From contig NKYR01000020.1 in assembly GCA_003184365.1 (NCBI GenBank), forward strand, positions 192,116 to 256,115: a DNA stretch of 64,000 nt, in the 5' to 3' direction. The translations under genes were made by a program, and so were the position numbers. The DNA is from Evernia prunastri (lineage: Eukaryota > Ascomycota > Lecanoromycetes > Lecanorales > Parmeliaceae). The notes under the pieces were generated by a model. That model had not been told where the DNA came from. It saw only the letters and a program-made list of their open reading frames with translations, and did not search any database. Shown piece after piece: positions 23,501 through 34,463 of this stretch (positions within the stretch are counted from its first letter, which is position 1; each line of letters starts with the position of its first letter).

Positions 23501-24877
23501 GAGTTCTCCAGGCTTCTCAGACACGCGACTGACGATGTCAAATCTGAGCAGACTCCAGCGAAGTATCGAGATCTCCGATCTACAGAGATACGTACTTGAT
23601 GCAATTAAACTTACTAGGAGCCTTGGTGTGCGATACATCTGGATTGATGCCCTGTGCGTTGTCCAAGACGATCACGAGGATCGGCTGAACGTGATATCGA
23701 AATTGCCGGACATCTATCGTTCAGCCGTTCTTACTATCGCTACAGTTGGCACGAATGATGAGACTATCGACTCTTGTGTGGATAGTGCTGTCCTTGAGCG
23801 GCCGTTCTCGATATTCTTGGACTGGTCACGGCCAACAGTCGCAAAATGTTTTCGACACCGTCTCTTCACATCACTTGGGTTTCCTACGGTACGAATGCTT
23901 CAAAAAGCGGATCAAGTCATTGAGTCAAACGCCCCCCAAAAAGGTGGTGAAGGCATATTAGAGACGAGTCGACAAAATGACTCTGAGATTGCCAAAATGG
24001 GGTCAGAAACCACTGACACTCGAATTGATGAGGCACTTCATGAGATTGAGGAAGGGGTCCACTATATCGAGACCGGTAAGAATTTCGAAGCACTTGCCTC
24101 ATTCATGAAGGCAAAGGAGATCGTCACTGTCTTTCAGCCATTGACACCGAGGTCGTGGAAGATACACGCAGTGGCCTCCGCAAACATTGCTTCAGTCTAT
24201 CGGACGCAACATCTACCTGCCATGGCACTTGATATCGCAGAATCGTCATTGGCAGCGCGAAGCAAACTTCCGAAGGTAGATTGCAACTCCACGCTTGAGT
24301 GAGTGAAGAACGACCAATTTGAGGGACCAGAGCTGAACATTTGGCAACAGGCTGATTCGACTCCGTTTTACGATGGGCAGCATTTACAATGCTCTTGAAC
24401 AATCAGATGAGAGCCTCAATCGCTATAAAGCAGCCAGCGAAGACCTGGAGAGACTTCCGGAACGAGGAAGTTCATCCGAAAGCGCTGATTGGAGGGCCGT
24501 TCTCGACCTCAAGCTCGCTGAGCACCACACGAGAAGGAAAGAATACAAAGAGGCCCAGTAAGACAAGCCAACCTGCGCTCCGACAGCTTTAGCTCTGCTA
24601 ACGAACATGCACCACCAGCAATCTCCTTCAGCAAAGCATCGACCACTTCGAGTCCCAGGACAGTCTCTCCGCGCAAGCTCACCTCGCCCGGACGCTGCAC
24701 TGGCAATCTGTGGTCTATGAAGCCCAGCGGAGTAAGACCATGTGTAACGCCATTAAAGCGGCCGCGAGGGAAACCTGGCTCGGGGTCCGTGAAGCGAGAG
24801 GCCGCGCTGCGTCTGAAGGAGTTACGTCTCTCAACGCAGATGATTTTGACGGAGAGGTGGAATTTTGGTACAGGTAG
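20534..24877 (+). CDS. NLR/STAND protein: pseudo-alpha/beta-hydrolase, NB-ARC, embedded HET, TPR-like repeats
   Basis: Exons 20534-20567, 20614-20849, 20902-20961, 21008-23214, 23264-24298, 24351-24557 and 24619-24877 (1345 aa); all phases agree. The N-terminal 240 residues follow the DUF676/lipase-like layout, but the nucleophile motif GHSLGG reads GHKLGC and the GTPH segment reads GDPD, so it looks catalytically dead. The NB-ARC contains the P-loop GIPAVGKS (about 479), WLLVLDDADE (Walker B), GSIIVTSRYR and a CLPLDL (GLPL-like) segment. After the winged-helix region a single exon reads a TPR-like helix (WYNAHRGNAEED), then a HET domain (LPTRLIDVG, YVALSHCW near 915, VRYIWIDALCVVQDD), then TPR-like helices to the end (DDFDGEVEFWYR). 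In related fungi NB-ARC/TPR NLRs act in non-self recognition and cell death. The first exon is the least certain part. Confidence 0.85.
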
Positions 24878-25421
24878 GTTGCGTTAGAGCCTATTGCCTA
24901 TGATCTTGGTGCTTAAAGGCCCCTGCAACCACTGCCGTAGGAGCTTTTGAAATATCGGGAAATGGCGACTGTACTCTGCACCAAGGCTGGAGTCTCAGAA
25001 GCCGGGTCGACGGTAACTGACGACACAGAGCCTGAACGCACGCAACGAATGTAGTTATCTGGGCAACGATATTCTGGGGATGGAAGACAGTGTCAAGGGA
25101 AAGCGGTACGCACAGAGCACTGCCAGACCGGGTTTTAAAAAACAGATTGGGCAAAGCAGTCGATAGCTGAAGAACATCTCTTTGTTGCCGATTCTGTCGA
25201 GGTTTTGAAATTAGTCGCCACTATGTCCACAGCATATTCTAGCACGTTCTGGACACGTCTCCTGTGTTGAGCTCGACTGCCGTCCGCAACACTTTATCCT
25301 ATGTAAACGGACATCGTGGATATGTAACCGTAATCATGTTGAAAGAATGGGGTATCTCGGCAGAACAGACCATCTATACAGCCATCCAAGCGCCAATGCA
25401 AACACCATTCACAGCTACCTT
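24878..25421. other. Intergenic region, 0.5 kb
   Basis: Convergent 3' ends of the NLR and the cytochrome b5-domain gene. No gene seen. A GTAGGT directly at the NLR stop could in theory splice to a further exon, but that would add only Ser-Phe before a stop. Confidence 0.6.
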
Positions 25422-26387
25422 CTAATCCATCTCCTCCAAGTCATTCCCCTCCTCGCCTCCCGCCTCATTCTCAGACACCAATATCCCCACCAAACACTCC
25501 CCAAGCATATTCTCCCAGCTAACCCACGGATGCACCTCATTGAACAGCTTTTCCCCATCCGCCACCTTTCCAGCTCCTCTCATCAACTCCCCTACCCCTC
25601 CCGGATGAAATTTCATGTACGGCGTCAGGTTATACACCTTCCCCTGCCAAACCCCCCACGCGTCCCTTCCCTTGCGCCCATTGTGCCATTTCAGCGCGGA
25701 AGGCGGCACCCGTATGAGTTGCGACGGTACATCGGCGCCGCGGAGGAACGTCGGAGTGGGCGGATTAGCAGACAGGTGCGCCCAGTCGAGGGGGGAGTGA
25801 CCGGGATCGAGGAGGACCTTTTTGGAGGGGCGCTTAGACGGGGAGAGGGTGGAAGTTGAAAGGGAAGAGGTTGGAGGCGCAAGAGAGCGGGAGGGCGGAG
25901 CGCGGAGGGTGGAAGCTGTGGAGGGGGGTGGTCGGAGGGTCGTTGAGAGCGTGGGGGGAGCTCGGATGGTAGATATGGGTTTCGGCGGAGGTGGCATGAG
26001 GGATGGCTCTGGCTTCCGCTTTGCGTTCGAGCTCGGTGGAGGGGGCGGTGGCATCTTGGAATCTGGCGGAGGTAGAGACATGTCCAAATGAGGTGGTGGT
26101 TTCGACTCGGCATCAGACGTGGCATTCGGAGCTTGACCGACCTTGCGGGTACGGTCAGCCGCCGCAACTTTCTCACTTCGTCCCTCGTCAAGCGTCACTG
26201 TTGGTATATCATGTCTATCTGTGACACCATAGTTTCCGTCTCCTAGCTCTGCGGTTTGCGATCCTGCGCCGCTCTTCCCAGGGTCTTGTTTGCCAGTCCG
26301 TGCTGAAAGCCCTGCCGACTGATACTTGTATATGATGAATGAGACAGAAACCGAAAAGACCAGTACCCCGAGCCCAAAAAGGACCAT
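25422..26387 (-). CDS. Cytochrome b5-like heme-binding domain protein (Irc21-like)
   Basis: Single exon, 321 aa, ATG at 26387. An N-terminal membrane anchor (about residues 2-19) is followed by a long disordered linker very rich in Pro and Ser (about 85-205). The C-terminal cytochrome b5-like domain (about 230-305) has LKWHNGRKGRDAWGVWQGKVY, split here as LKWHNGRKGRDAW and GVWQGKVY, then FHPGG with the first heme-ligand His and NEVHPWVSWENML with the second. The wording of this domain closely follows yeast Irc21 and related soluble b5 proteins. It would bind heme b and pass electrons, but the partner cannot be read. The acidic end (GGEEGNDLEEMD) is unremarkable. Confidence 0.88.
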   Translation of the reverse strand: MVLFGLGVLVFSVSVSFIIYKYQSAGLSARTGKQDPGKSGAGSQTAELGDGNYGVTDRHDIPTVTLDEGRSEKVAAADRTRKVGQAPNATSDAESKPPPHLDMSLPPPDSKMPPPPPPSSNAKRKPEPSLMPPPPKPISTIRAPPTLSTTLRPPPSTASTLRAPPSRSLAPPTSSLSTSTLSPSKRPSKKVLLDPGHSPLDWAHLSANPPTPTFLRGADVPSQLIRVPPSALKWHNGRKGRDAWGVWQGKVYNLTPYMKFHPGGVGELMRGAGKVADGEKLFNEVHPWVSWENMLGECLVGILVSENEAGGEEGNDLEEMD

Positions 26388-26589
26388 AGCAAATGTATCG
26401 CGTCTCTATTTTCTATAAGAATTATAACAAAGAATAGTCATATTCACAAATCATGTTTCGAAGCTGTGTGATAGCAGCACGCGAACCGCCACGCAAGTCT
26501 AGATCTCCGGGTAGCTAGTGTGAATATTTTCCCCGACATCAATTGCAACGAGCTCGTGAGCTCCTTCTCTGCCCTCAGTTTCCGCTACA

Positions 26590-27062
26590 ATGATCACCCG
26601 AAACCTAGCACGTTATGCACGAAAAACTATCCCTGCATCTACAAGTCCAACCGTCTCATGCACTTACCTCCGTCGACATCCTCGAGTGCTCCCCTCCATC
26701 ACGCAACCCCATCTTCGCCGCACTTTCGCAGCCAAGACCTCCGCAGACGAGAAGGTAGAGGAACTGCAAGACTTGTCGGTCTCTATCCTAACCATTTGCT
26801 TTATTTGGTGACTAATTCCAGCCGCAGGTACGCAACAGCCAAGGATGAGTTCGAAATAGCCTCCGAAGAAACCGAGAAGAAAACCGTTTACGCAGCCGAC
26901 GACAGGGCAGCCGCGCAAGAAGAGCTGGCGAAATTCAAAGAGGCTTATGAGGAAGCCATCAATTCGGCTGATGGAGAGCAGATAAAGAACAGGATCGGGT
27001 CAAGAGTGCGGGAATTGGAGAGAGCGGTCGAAGCAATGGAGGAGAAGGCGATGGAGGACTGA
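26590..27062 (+). CDS. Small mitochondrial coiled-coil protein, function unknown
   Basis: Exons 26590-26774 and 26828-27062 (139 aa). The first 45 residues are rich in Arg, Ser and Thr without acidic residues, typical of a mitochondrial presequence (MITRNLARYARKTIP, ending near RRTFAA). The rest is an acidic, Ala/Glu/Lys-rich helix with coiled-coil character. Splicing the 53-nt intron joins VEELQDL to YATAKDEFEIASEE without a break. The donor, GTCGGT, is weak but is the only one giving the right phase; the branch is CTAAT. I believe this is a conserved short fungal mitochondrial protein but cannot name it. It is divergent from the b5-domain gene with about 200 bases between starts. Confidence 0.75.
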
Positions 27063-27255
27063 AACAGCGAAGATAGCAAAGGAAAGAGCTTGGAGTTGGG
27101 AAGCCTTGTATATTGCTTGGCTCTTGTATTAATATGCTAGAGTATTCGAGTACACAAGGGGGATATCTTGAAGCCATGTAAGGTACGTGAATAACGCGAA
27201 GTATTGCAAGTATGTGCTCCACGAGCTCAAGACCTGCAAGAAACGCTTGATCGAT

Positions 27256-29868
27256 CTATCTCCCCTTCTTCTTGAACCTGAATTTCAGCTCATCTTCGCT
27301 GTCACTGTCCGAGTCCTGCACAGCAAATGTCTTCTGCTTCTTAGCTGGTCCGCCACTGGCTTGGCTGGCAGCCGGCCGCTTCCCGTTGATGGCTTGAGAT
27401 CTAGTGCTGCTCTCATCCATTTGCTGAGTCCGTTCCTGGCGCCGTGTAATTCTAGGGGCATCAACGTCAATGGACTCCGGTAGATCTCCGTCGACGGCGA
27501 GCTCAAAGGGTACTTCGACTACCTCACTCTTCGCTGTAGCGTACGGCTGGCTCTGTGATTGAGACTGCGTGGCGCCCGCTTTCTCCTTGCGCTTCTTCTT
27601 TGTCTTTTCTCCATGATGCCAGTGGTCTTCTCCAATTCCATAGTCCTTCCTCTTGACTTCTTCCAACGGTACGATGACACTCTGGCCGCGCCTCGCTTGA
27701 GTGCCTTCCCCTCGCCGCCGGAACTTCTTGAAGTTCTTTCTGCCATTCCAACGCTCATCCCACCGACTGTCTGCTAAAATATCATTATGTCTTCCCTGCG
27801 TTCGCTCTGAGCGATCAAGGACGTCCATAGACTCGACAACGGCAAGTTTTTTCATCTCTTCGATTGTCATACCCTCTAGGGTGTCTCGAGGGTTCTCTTC
27901 CTCTCGTCTGGCTGCCTCTTCTTTTTCTTCCTTCTCTCGCTGCTCACGTAGTGTGTCCTTGATGTTGACCTCTTTGGGCGGTTGCCGCGATTTCTTCTCT
28001 TTATCCTTCTTATGGAATGTCTCGGAAGGTGGCTCTTTTGTAACACCATTTCGCTGAGATAATTCAGCCTCTTCGATCCTTCGTCTCTTCATGGCAGTAG
28101 CTGCTGGCAAAAGATTGTCCATCATCGCATCTTCGTCAACCTCTTCCAGAAACGATGCTGGCCGTTTTCTGGAACTTGTGGCCTCATCATTGCCATTTCC
28201 TTGATTCTGAGGATCGTGTTCTATGCCAGAATCTGCAAGAGAAGCACCATTGGAGTAAGGTTGTGACCTCCCACTACGCCGGGGTGCACTCTCCATCTGT
28301 GAGTCAATAGGAGCAGGCCGAGAAGATGGTGGCAATGAAGACTCGTCGTCGTCGTCAGCGCCAAACCCTTTAAACCGGCTAGTAATATTTCCTCGAGCAC
28401 GAGCTCGCCGTGGAGCAGGATTGGGGACTTCTGGCTGCGCAGGTGGTTCCACTTGCATCACTTCTTCTGCTGGTGCTGCTGGTGCAACTGTTTCATTTGC
28501 CACGGGCGCTGAGTCTTCATAGTCCACCTCCAATGGCCTTCTTAGGATGCTGGCATCATTCAGCAATATTGCCTCGATGAACTCGCTTTGTTCGATCAGA
28601 CGCTGGCCGAGAGCTAGGGATATTGTCGTGTCCATTTGGGCTGCCCAATCTGCGAATTTTTCCTTCAGCCTGAACCTAACGACCACTACACCCTTACCCT
28701 CGCTTCCATCTTCGAATTCTCCTAGACCCTTTTCCCCGGCCACGCTCTTTACATAACGCACAATTTCCTCCGCCGTAGTCTTTCCGGGATCGGGGATGAA
28801 AGACAGAGCTTTCCCGCCACCGTTCGAAATTGGGGCATGTAATGTCTCGAACTGAGTGGCGTCCAAGAACACAAACGTATAGCCCTCAAAAACATTGTCA
28901 CGATGTGGATTTGGTGCAAAGTCCTCTGATGGTCTTTCGCTGGGTTCCCTGCTCTTTGCTGGCAGATGCTGTAAGGCATCTGGCCAATTCGCGTCGAAGT
29001 CCTCCTCAAGCGGCGAAAGACTCTCCAGCTCATCGAGATTCTCTGGGGTTGTTGCGTAGACTAGAGCGTCGATGTAGGATTCCGTCACGATATATTTGCC
29101 ATTGATCAGAGCCTGTAGGCCTTTGGCAGTATTTCTTTTTGCGCTGACAACATGTGTGGTCACACCGACGACATAGGCTATGACAACCTTGATATCGAGG
29201 TCTTCAAGTCTGTTTCGGTAGTTGGCTAATGGGTCCTTGCCGGCCTTCATCTCTTTTGAGGTCAGCGAGAATGTAAAGACAACTGGTTGCCATTTGAGAC
29301 TAATACTTTTGTCAGCATCCTCGCCTTGATTAATACCGCTAGGCTTACCGAAAGACATGTTGCGACTTTCCCAGTTGAAATGTATGTTCACCGTTCTTCA
29401 ACACTCGCTCGCTTTCCTTGATGCGGATGCTGTCGACCGCCGTACCAAATTTTGTGGCCTCATCCTTGAGGATAATCTCTGACCGAGTATCTACGAGCGA
29501 CTGCGACAGTCAGAAGGAAATCCTAGTAGCTCGATTGGAATTGGAATGGGACTCACTCCATCACCTGGCTTGACAGCGGATACAGTCAAGGTAAGGTGCT
29601 GCCTAGAAACGGTCTTTTCACCCTTGAGCTGGAAGCTTTCTGTGAAACGTGAGCGCTGGTCGATTTCAAACGGATGCAATCAATTGCGTGGGGCTAAGCA
29701 TACTGTTTCTTCCCCTAGACAGGTCCAGCGTTCTCCCGAACAGATACTTCTTCCCAGGACGTAGCCATATTCTTTTGTCTTGATAGCATGTTAGCCCGGG
29801 ACCTTACAGCGTTGTTGTCCCTCAGGCTCACTATTCAGAATGTCGCTATCGCATTCTAAGGTCCACAT
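27256..29868 (-). CDS. NBS1: NBS1/nibrin-like subunit of the Mre11-Rad50 DNA repair complex
   Basis: Minus-strand exons 29868-29832, 29778-29704, 29639-29557, 29500-29349 and 29299-27256 (796 aa). Exon 1 to 2 joins MWTLECDSDILN to KRIWLRPGKKYLFGRT, the start of the FHA domain (about 1-115; EKTVSRQHLTL holds the phosphopeptide-binding Ser-Arg-x-His). BRCT-like repeats follow (about 117-200 and 235-345). The long middle is disordered and charged. Near residue 635, RKNFKKFRRR matches the Mre11-binding motif, and the extreme C-terminus DELKFRFKKKGR has the acidic-plus-FxF pattern associated with Tel1/ATM binding. The protein should act in the nucleus in double-strand break sensing, end processing and checkpoint signalling. 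All key elements are intact. Confidence 0.93.
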
Positions 29869-31056
29869 TGCACTTAGATAAGCTTTGGAGAACTCGCTTT
29901 TACGCGGGGAGGACTCCTGACGCGTCTCGTCACCAGGATGATGGCGGTGAGTATCTGTGCTGCCCAGATCTCTCCATTAAGCTCGTCCGACACTTAGCCA
30001 CGAGGTGCCTATTCCAGTAAGCACCAGTATGTCAAGTGGGTCGGTAGGAAATAGGGAGAGTGAGACCGAGGGTACTACTACAGGTATTTACAGAAATCTC
30101 GAGATCCACTGAATTTAAATCCGACGCTAACACAAAGCCCGACACATCGCGCTAAATAAGTCAAACTGTTAGTATGCATTAATAGCATCTATGTTCATAG
30201 CACAGTAGGGGCTGGTGATAGTTGACTGCGCGCCTAGCGCAACACTAGGCACACACACTAGCTAAGCGAAGAGGTATATCTTGCCTCTTCGCCTGCACCT
30301 CTTAGCAATGCATCTACATTTACAATTATCAAGACTATGCATATGCAAGTAGTGATAAGTAACTGGACAATCACACCTATGTGAAACCAACACAAACACT
30401 TGATTGGGTTACGACTTCGTATTTTGTCCTTTGGCGAAAGATACTAGAAAGTATGAACTCCAAATTGTATTGTCCAAGACTACTCCGTACCTATCATCAA
30501 TCACCTTAGCACCGCCGTCCGAGTTGTCAATAATGTAGCCGCATTCCAACCTCCGGCTCGTATAGTCTTTTCCTCCAGCACGACCCTCCACTGGTCCTGG
30601 TGAACATGGTATGTCTTTGAGTAGCTGCAGAACCCTTATTGCTCTCTGTGGAAATAGAGATCTCGGATAATCCGCAGACGATCTGACGCAGTGTCCCACC
30701 AAGGACTGATCTACAGCAAGAAGATCTTCCTGAAGAAGTCCTATAAGCAACAAAATGAAACATTTCCACAATAACTTTGACAATAGGTTTCTCGAAGACG
30801 AGGAGCCTGAGAACGAGCCACCTGCATGTTCCGAGAATAGTCAGTCGACCGCTTTTAAATTACGCGGGCGGGATTCTGTGCCAGCGCTGGAGCATCGTCC
30901 CGGGTGTTTGGGTCTTCATGCGCGTAAATACCGCTGAATTATATCCTCTCGCGTTTGGATACGTTTTATTCTTCTTGTCTAGACAGTCACAAGGGCGTCT
31001 AGGCTTGACGAGCAATCTTTGAATCCTTCAGACCGTATCGAAGCCAGGAGACTCAC
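29869..31056. other. Intergenic region, 1.2 kb, AT-rich part with inverted repeats
   Basis: No supported gene. Near 30228-30290 there are short hairpins (GCCTAG...CTAGGC and GCGAAGAG...CTCTTCGC). An open stretch on the minus strand (30409-30783) begins hydrophobic but has no ATG. A transposon relic is possible but its ends could not be defined. Confidence 0.5.
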
Positions 31057-31068
31057 ATGACATGTGAA

Positions 31069-31736
31069 ATGTCAGTCGCTCTCTTCTACCATGTTCTTGC
31101 ATTTGCTCATTCATTACGTTTCTGCGTTGCAACAATACCTTCTTTAAACATCGGCTCCGTGCCACAACCCGCTGTAGCAGCAACACCGTCAGTAGAGCTC
31201 ACCGGGAACTTTACACTGCCGCCATATCCAGCAGCTACGTGAGTCATTTTAGAGTAGGTACATTCTAAAGGTCGTGAGTTAACATGAAATCAACACGATT
31301 CAGGCTCCGAAACACCTCGAACGCCTTACTACCCCCCAGCTACCTCATCCCCGACACCGACCCACCCATAATACTTCAAATCAACCCCACCCGCCACCTC
31401 CCTCTTGACCCCCGCAAATTAGATTACCTGGTCGTGTGCGGGCTCGATCACCTTGTCCATGAGATTATCCTAAACCGCGGGGACAGCTTTATACCCCCAG
31501 ACGGTGTATCATTCAGCTCCGATGATGCGGCAGTTGTGATGAAGAGCCATATCCCCGGCACGCGGGACCTGACGAATGGAATGGTGGCGTCGCTGTTGAG
31601 AGGGATATGGGAAATTAAGACGTTATTTCGTCCTTGTGAACTGGATATGGAGGTGTATGTTGGCTTGCTGAATGAGAGGCAGAATCAAGGACATGTTATG
31701 TTGCATTTCATTGCAGATTCAACGGAAACAGCATAG
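31069..31736 (+). CDS. Putative secreted protein, about 200 aa, unknown family
   Basis: Exons 31069-31238 and 31304-31736 (200 aa). An ATG at 31057 adds four residues; I prefer 31069 because the resulting N-terminus (MSVALFYHVLAFAHSLRFCVA) looks like a signal peptide. Splicing the 65-nt intron (GTGAGT donor) joins the exons in phase at ATLRNTSNALL. The mature part has N-glycosylation sites (NFT, NTS), three or four cysteines and no further membrane segment. Mixed charged and hydrophobic residues (LDYLVVCGLDHLVHEIIL) suggest a folded domain. I do not recognise the family. It may be an extracellular protein of a type restricted to related fungi. Confidence 0.65.
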
Positions 31737-32301
31737 TGAGGAGAGTCTCGGTGCCTTAGCGAAAGTACTACCGTGGTGGCTTAAGGAACATGTAGTTATA
31801 GGAGTGGCGACGGTGATGGTAGATGAGAAACAAAACCGGAGCAGGGCCTGAAAGAAGCAAAATCCCTTCCATGTCAACTTTTAGAGGAACAACACTATCT
31901 GTGGAGCATCAATTCCTTTTTATATAGTTAGAAAACGAATTATACTGTCTTTTCTAAACAAAATGCCTCTTCTTCGAATAGTCATATGCGCTCTCTTTCC
32001 TTTCTTCTCCACCTACTTGTTTATAGTCATTCATCAGAACAGATCCACTCTCCCCTACTTCTAATGTCAATTTGAGGGCAGGGAAGTCTTAAAGATAAGG
32101 TAAATACTGACAACTGGGAACTCCGCCGCTAGTTCCCCGCAAACGCCAAGACCAATTCAGGGGATCCCGTTCGTTGCCCCACCGACTTGAAACATCCATC
32201 CCACCTGACAAATCCACCCACTCAAAAGACTCTTCTCAGAACACCAAACGCCCACGTTCACCAAAAAAACCCGCAAGGCACTCAAGTAACAGCCTTCGAA
32301 A
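31737..32301. other. Intergenic region, 0.6 kb
   Basis: AT-rich 3' flank of the secreted-protein gene, then a CA-rich leader before 32302. No gene. Confidence 0.6.
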
Positions 32302-32902
32302 ATGGCAGACGAAAACAACGCCCCCACCGTAGACGAGACGCCCCTCTCCCCCGCCGATCGCCAGGAATCCCTCGAAAAGCACCTGCAGATGCGTCCAGAC
32401 GTCCAGGATCTCAAGAACCGGAACATCCTGCGCGACACGAACGCCGCACCGTACGGTACCCCACGGCATCCCACCGACAGTTCTGTGTTCCTATCAAACG
32501 CTAACGAGGAAAGCAGAGCGATACAGTCCACCCAGTTGGAACTCGAGCGCCAACAGGCCACCGATAGCTTGAGGAAAGGGCTGGAGAAGCGGCCGGAGAG
32601 GGAGGAGCTGATTGAACGTACGGATAAGCCCCACATGAATATTTCCGACTAGCCTGTCCAATTGAAACCCCCCCCCCCAACCCAAAAAACACCTCCCCAA
32701 TGACTGACATTGTGGGTTCTCGTTAGGCAACATCCTTCCCGATTCCACCGCCGCCCCTGCTTTACAGGGCCAGCAGAGAGAACTGCAGAAGCATATGCGA
32801 GCGGACAGTTTGGAGCAGAAACTACAGCAGCGACCGAAGCCGGGAGAGCTGATGAAGGAGGGGATACTGGATGAGGATCCTACATCGCCTACGAAGGAGT
32901 GA
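32302..32902 (+). CDS. RPEL-repeat protein
   Basis: Exons 32302-32617 and 32727-32902 (163 aa). Three RPEL-type repeats are present: LQMRPDVQDLKNRNIL (about 29-44), LEKRPEREELIERNIL (about 95-110, completed only by splicing) and LQQRPKPGELMKEGIL (near 140). RPEL motifs bind monomeric G-actin in animal MRTF and Phactr proteins; fungal single-domain RPEL proteins are conserved, but their partner is unproven. The rest is charged and probably helical or disordered, without signal peptide or membrane segment. The 109-nt intron contains a C-run and a CTGAC branch site. The first and third repeats keep Arg-Pro with L instead of the exact EL spacing in one case, so binding strength may vary. Confidence 0.88.
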
Positions 32903-33133
32903 AAGGGCTGTCGCAGAGAGGAGGGCATATATAAAAGAATGACACAACGATGGCAGGTGGGAGGGGAAACAGATAGGGGGATATCTGGGATGGCAACTAA
33001 GCATCTACCATCGTAGCATAGCAGACACCATGGAAAAGTCTTCACATGACCGCTTGCTCAACCGAGCCAACGTATCCTCCAATCCATCGCAAAGGAACAG
33101 CCTTCCCTCCTCCCCAGCCATCCTGCCACGGGA

Positions 33134-34082
33134 TCAATAACTCTCCACCTCCCCCCTCCTCTCCTCCCCCACATCCATAACCCACCCCTTCGGCCTTTCC
33201 CTCCCCCTCACAATCATGCCATAAACCGCCCCCTCCACCTTCTCCACACACGTCCGCATGACATCCATCTTCTTCCCCGCCCGCCTGCCCGCCCCATCCA
33301 GACCTTCAAACCCAGCCCGCAACTGCCTCAAATCCGTCAAGATATCCCCACCCTCTTCCCTCCCCCCTCCTTCCCTTGCAGCAGCAGCCGCACCCCTCGG
33401 CAGCGCCCCATCCGTCGCCATGCTCGTGATGGCAAAGCGCATCAACTCCCCCACCAGATCGAACAAGCCAAGGACGTAGTCGTCCTCCGTCAGCCGCACG
33501 CCCGCCGGCACCTCCGCCTGCGCCCCGCTGTGCGTGACCAAGCGCTGCGTCTCGAGGTAGTGCCGGAAGGAAACGGCCTCGATGTATTCCTGGACGCCCG
33601 GCGAGATCTGGGGCTGGTAGCGCCACGCGTTGAGGTCCTGCAGGTCGGGCGCCACGGACGCGAAGAGCTCGGTGATTTTCGTCTGGTAGGGGGAGATTTC
33701 TTTGGAGACGGCGGGCGGGAGGGGGGCTTGGAGGTGGCGTACGCTAGGCGGGGATGAACATGGATACTCAGTGGGTTTTGCGGAGAGTATTTCTGGGTTG
33801 GGAGGGGGAAATGGGTGGGGATGTACCGTTGGAGGGAGAAGATCCTAGAGGGCTATGAGCGGTGACTCCTTTGCTTTGCTCATCTGTTCCCTTGGTGGTC
33901 GTAGCTCACATCTTCTTGCTCAGAGCGGTGATGTCCCTTGATGCTTTGATGATTCTCTCACGGCGGTCTTGATGTTCGTCGAGCTCGCTGCGGAAGGTCT
34001 CGAACATGGCCATAAAGGGCGAGACTGGGGTTGGATGCTCAGTCATTTCGCCGTCGCTGCGCGGGTGCTTGACGCCTGCCAT
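33134..34082 (-). CDS. Translin-associated factor X (TRAX)-like protein
   Basis: Minus-strand exons 34082-33910, 33844-33827 and 33743-33134 (266 aa). The joined sequence reads RSELDEHQDRRERIIKASRD, then ITALSKKMIFSLQRVRHLQ, which needs an 18-nt micro-exon for MIFSLQR. Conserved translin-fold helices follow: EYIEAVSFRHYL and DDYVLGLFDLVGELMRFAI, containing acidic residues that in TRAX form the RNase active site. TRAX pairs with translin in the C3PO complex, which degrades RNA passenger strands and tRNA fragments in other organisms. An Ala/Gly/Glu-rich insert lies around residue 190. The tail is acidic. Translin itself is not in the window. Confidence 0.9.
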
Positions 34083-34463
34083 TTGCTGGCTCGAATTTGG
34101 GAGGATTCTTGGGGACGAAGCCGCGGAGTTAACGCTGGTGATGCAGCAATTTTTACCGAAGTATTTCCGTGGTCTCTTTACATTTTTGCAGTAAAGGCGA
34201 CAGCTACTCTGTGGGCTCTGTGCAAAGAAGAGCAAGTTACATTGCAAAGGGCCAACCGTAAAATAGTGACCCAATTCTTTGATGGCATTTCGAGACACCG
34301 TGAAGCAGGTGAGGCTTTTGCATGGCAATGCAAGCCCACGATGATGGTAAATTATCTAAAAGTACACAAAGGGCCGGATGAAGTTCTCCTCCTATAGCTC
34401 GAACCCGGCCATGTATGCTTTATGCTGGACCAACATCCGATTCTCGACACCGAGTACGCCGCT
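34083..34463. other. Short intergenic region
   Basis: About 380 bases between two minus-strand genes, serving as 3' flank of the myristoyltransferase and promoter of the TRAX-like gene. No further feature seen. Confidence 0.6.

Noticed and set aside
30409..30783. Minus-strand frame with hydrophobic start that resembles a secreted protein
   Set aside because: The frame opens with TTG and has no ATG; the nearest upstream ATG frames hit stops or lack a signal peptide.
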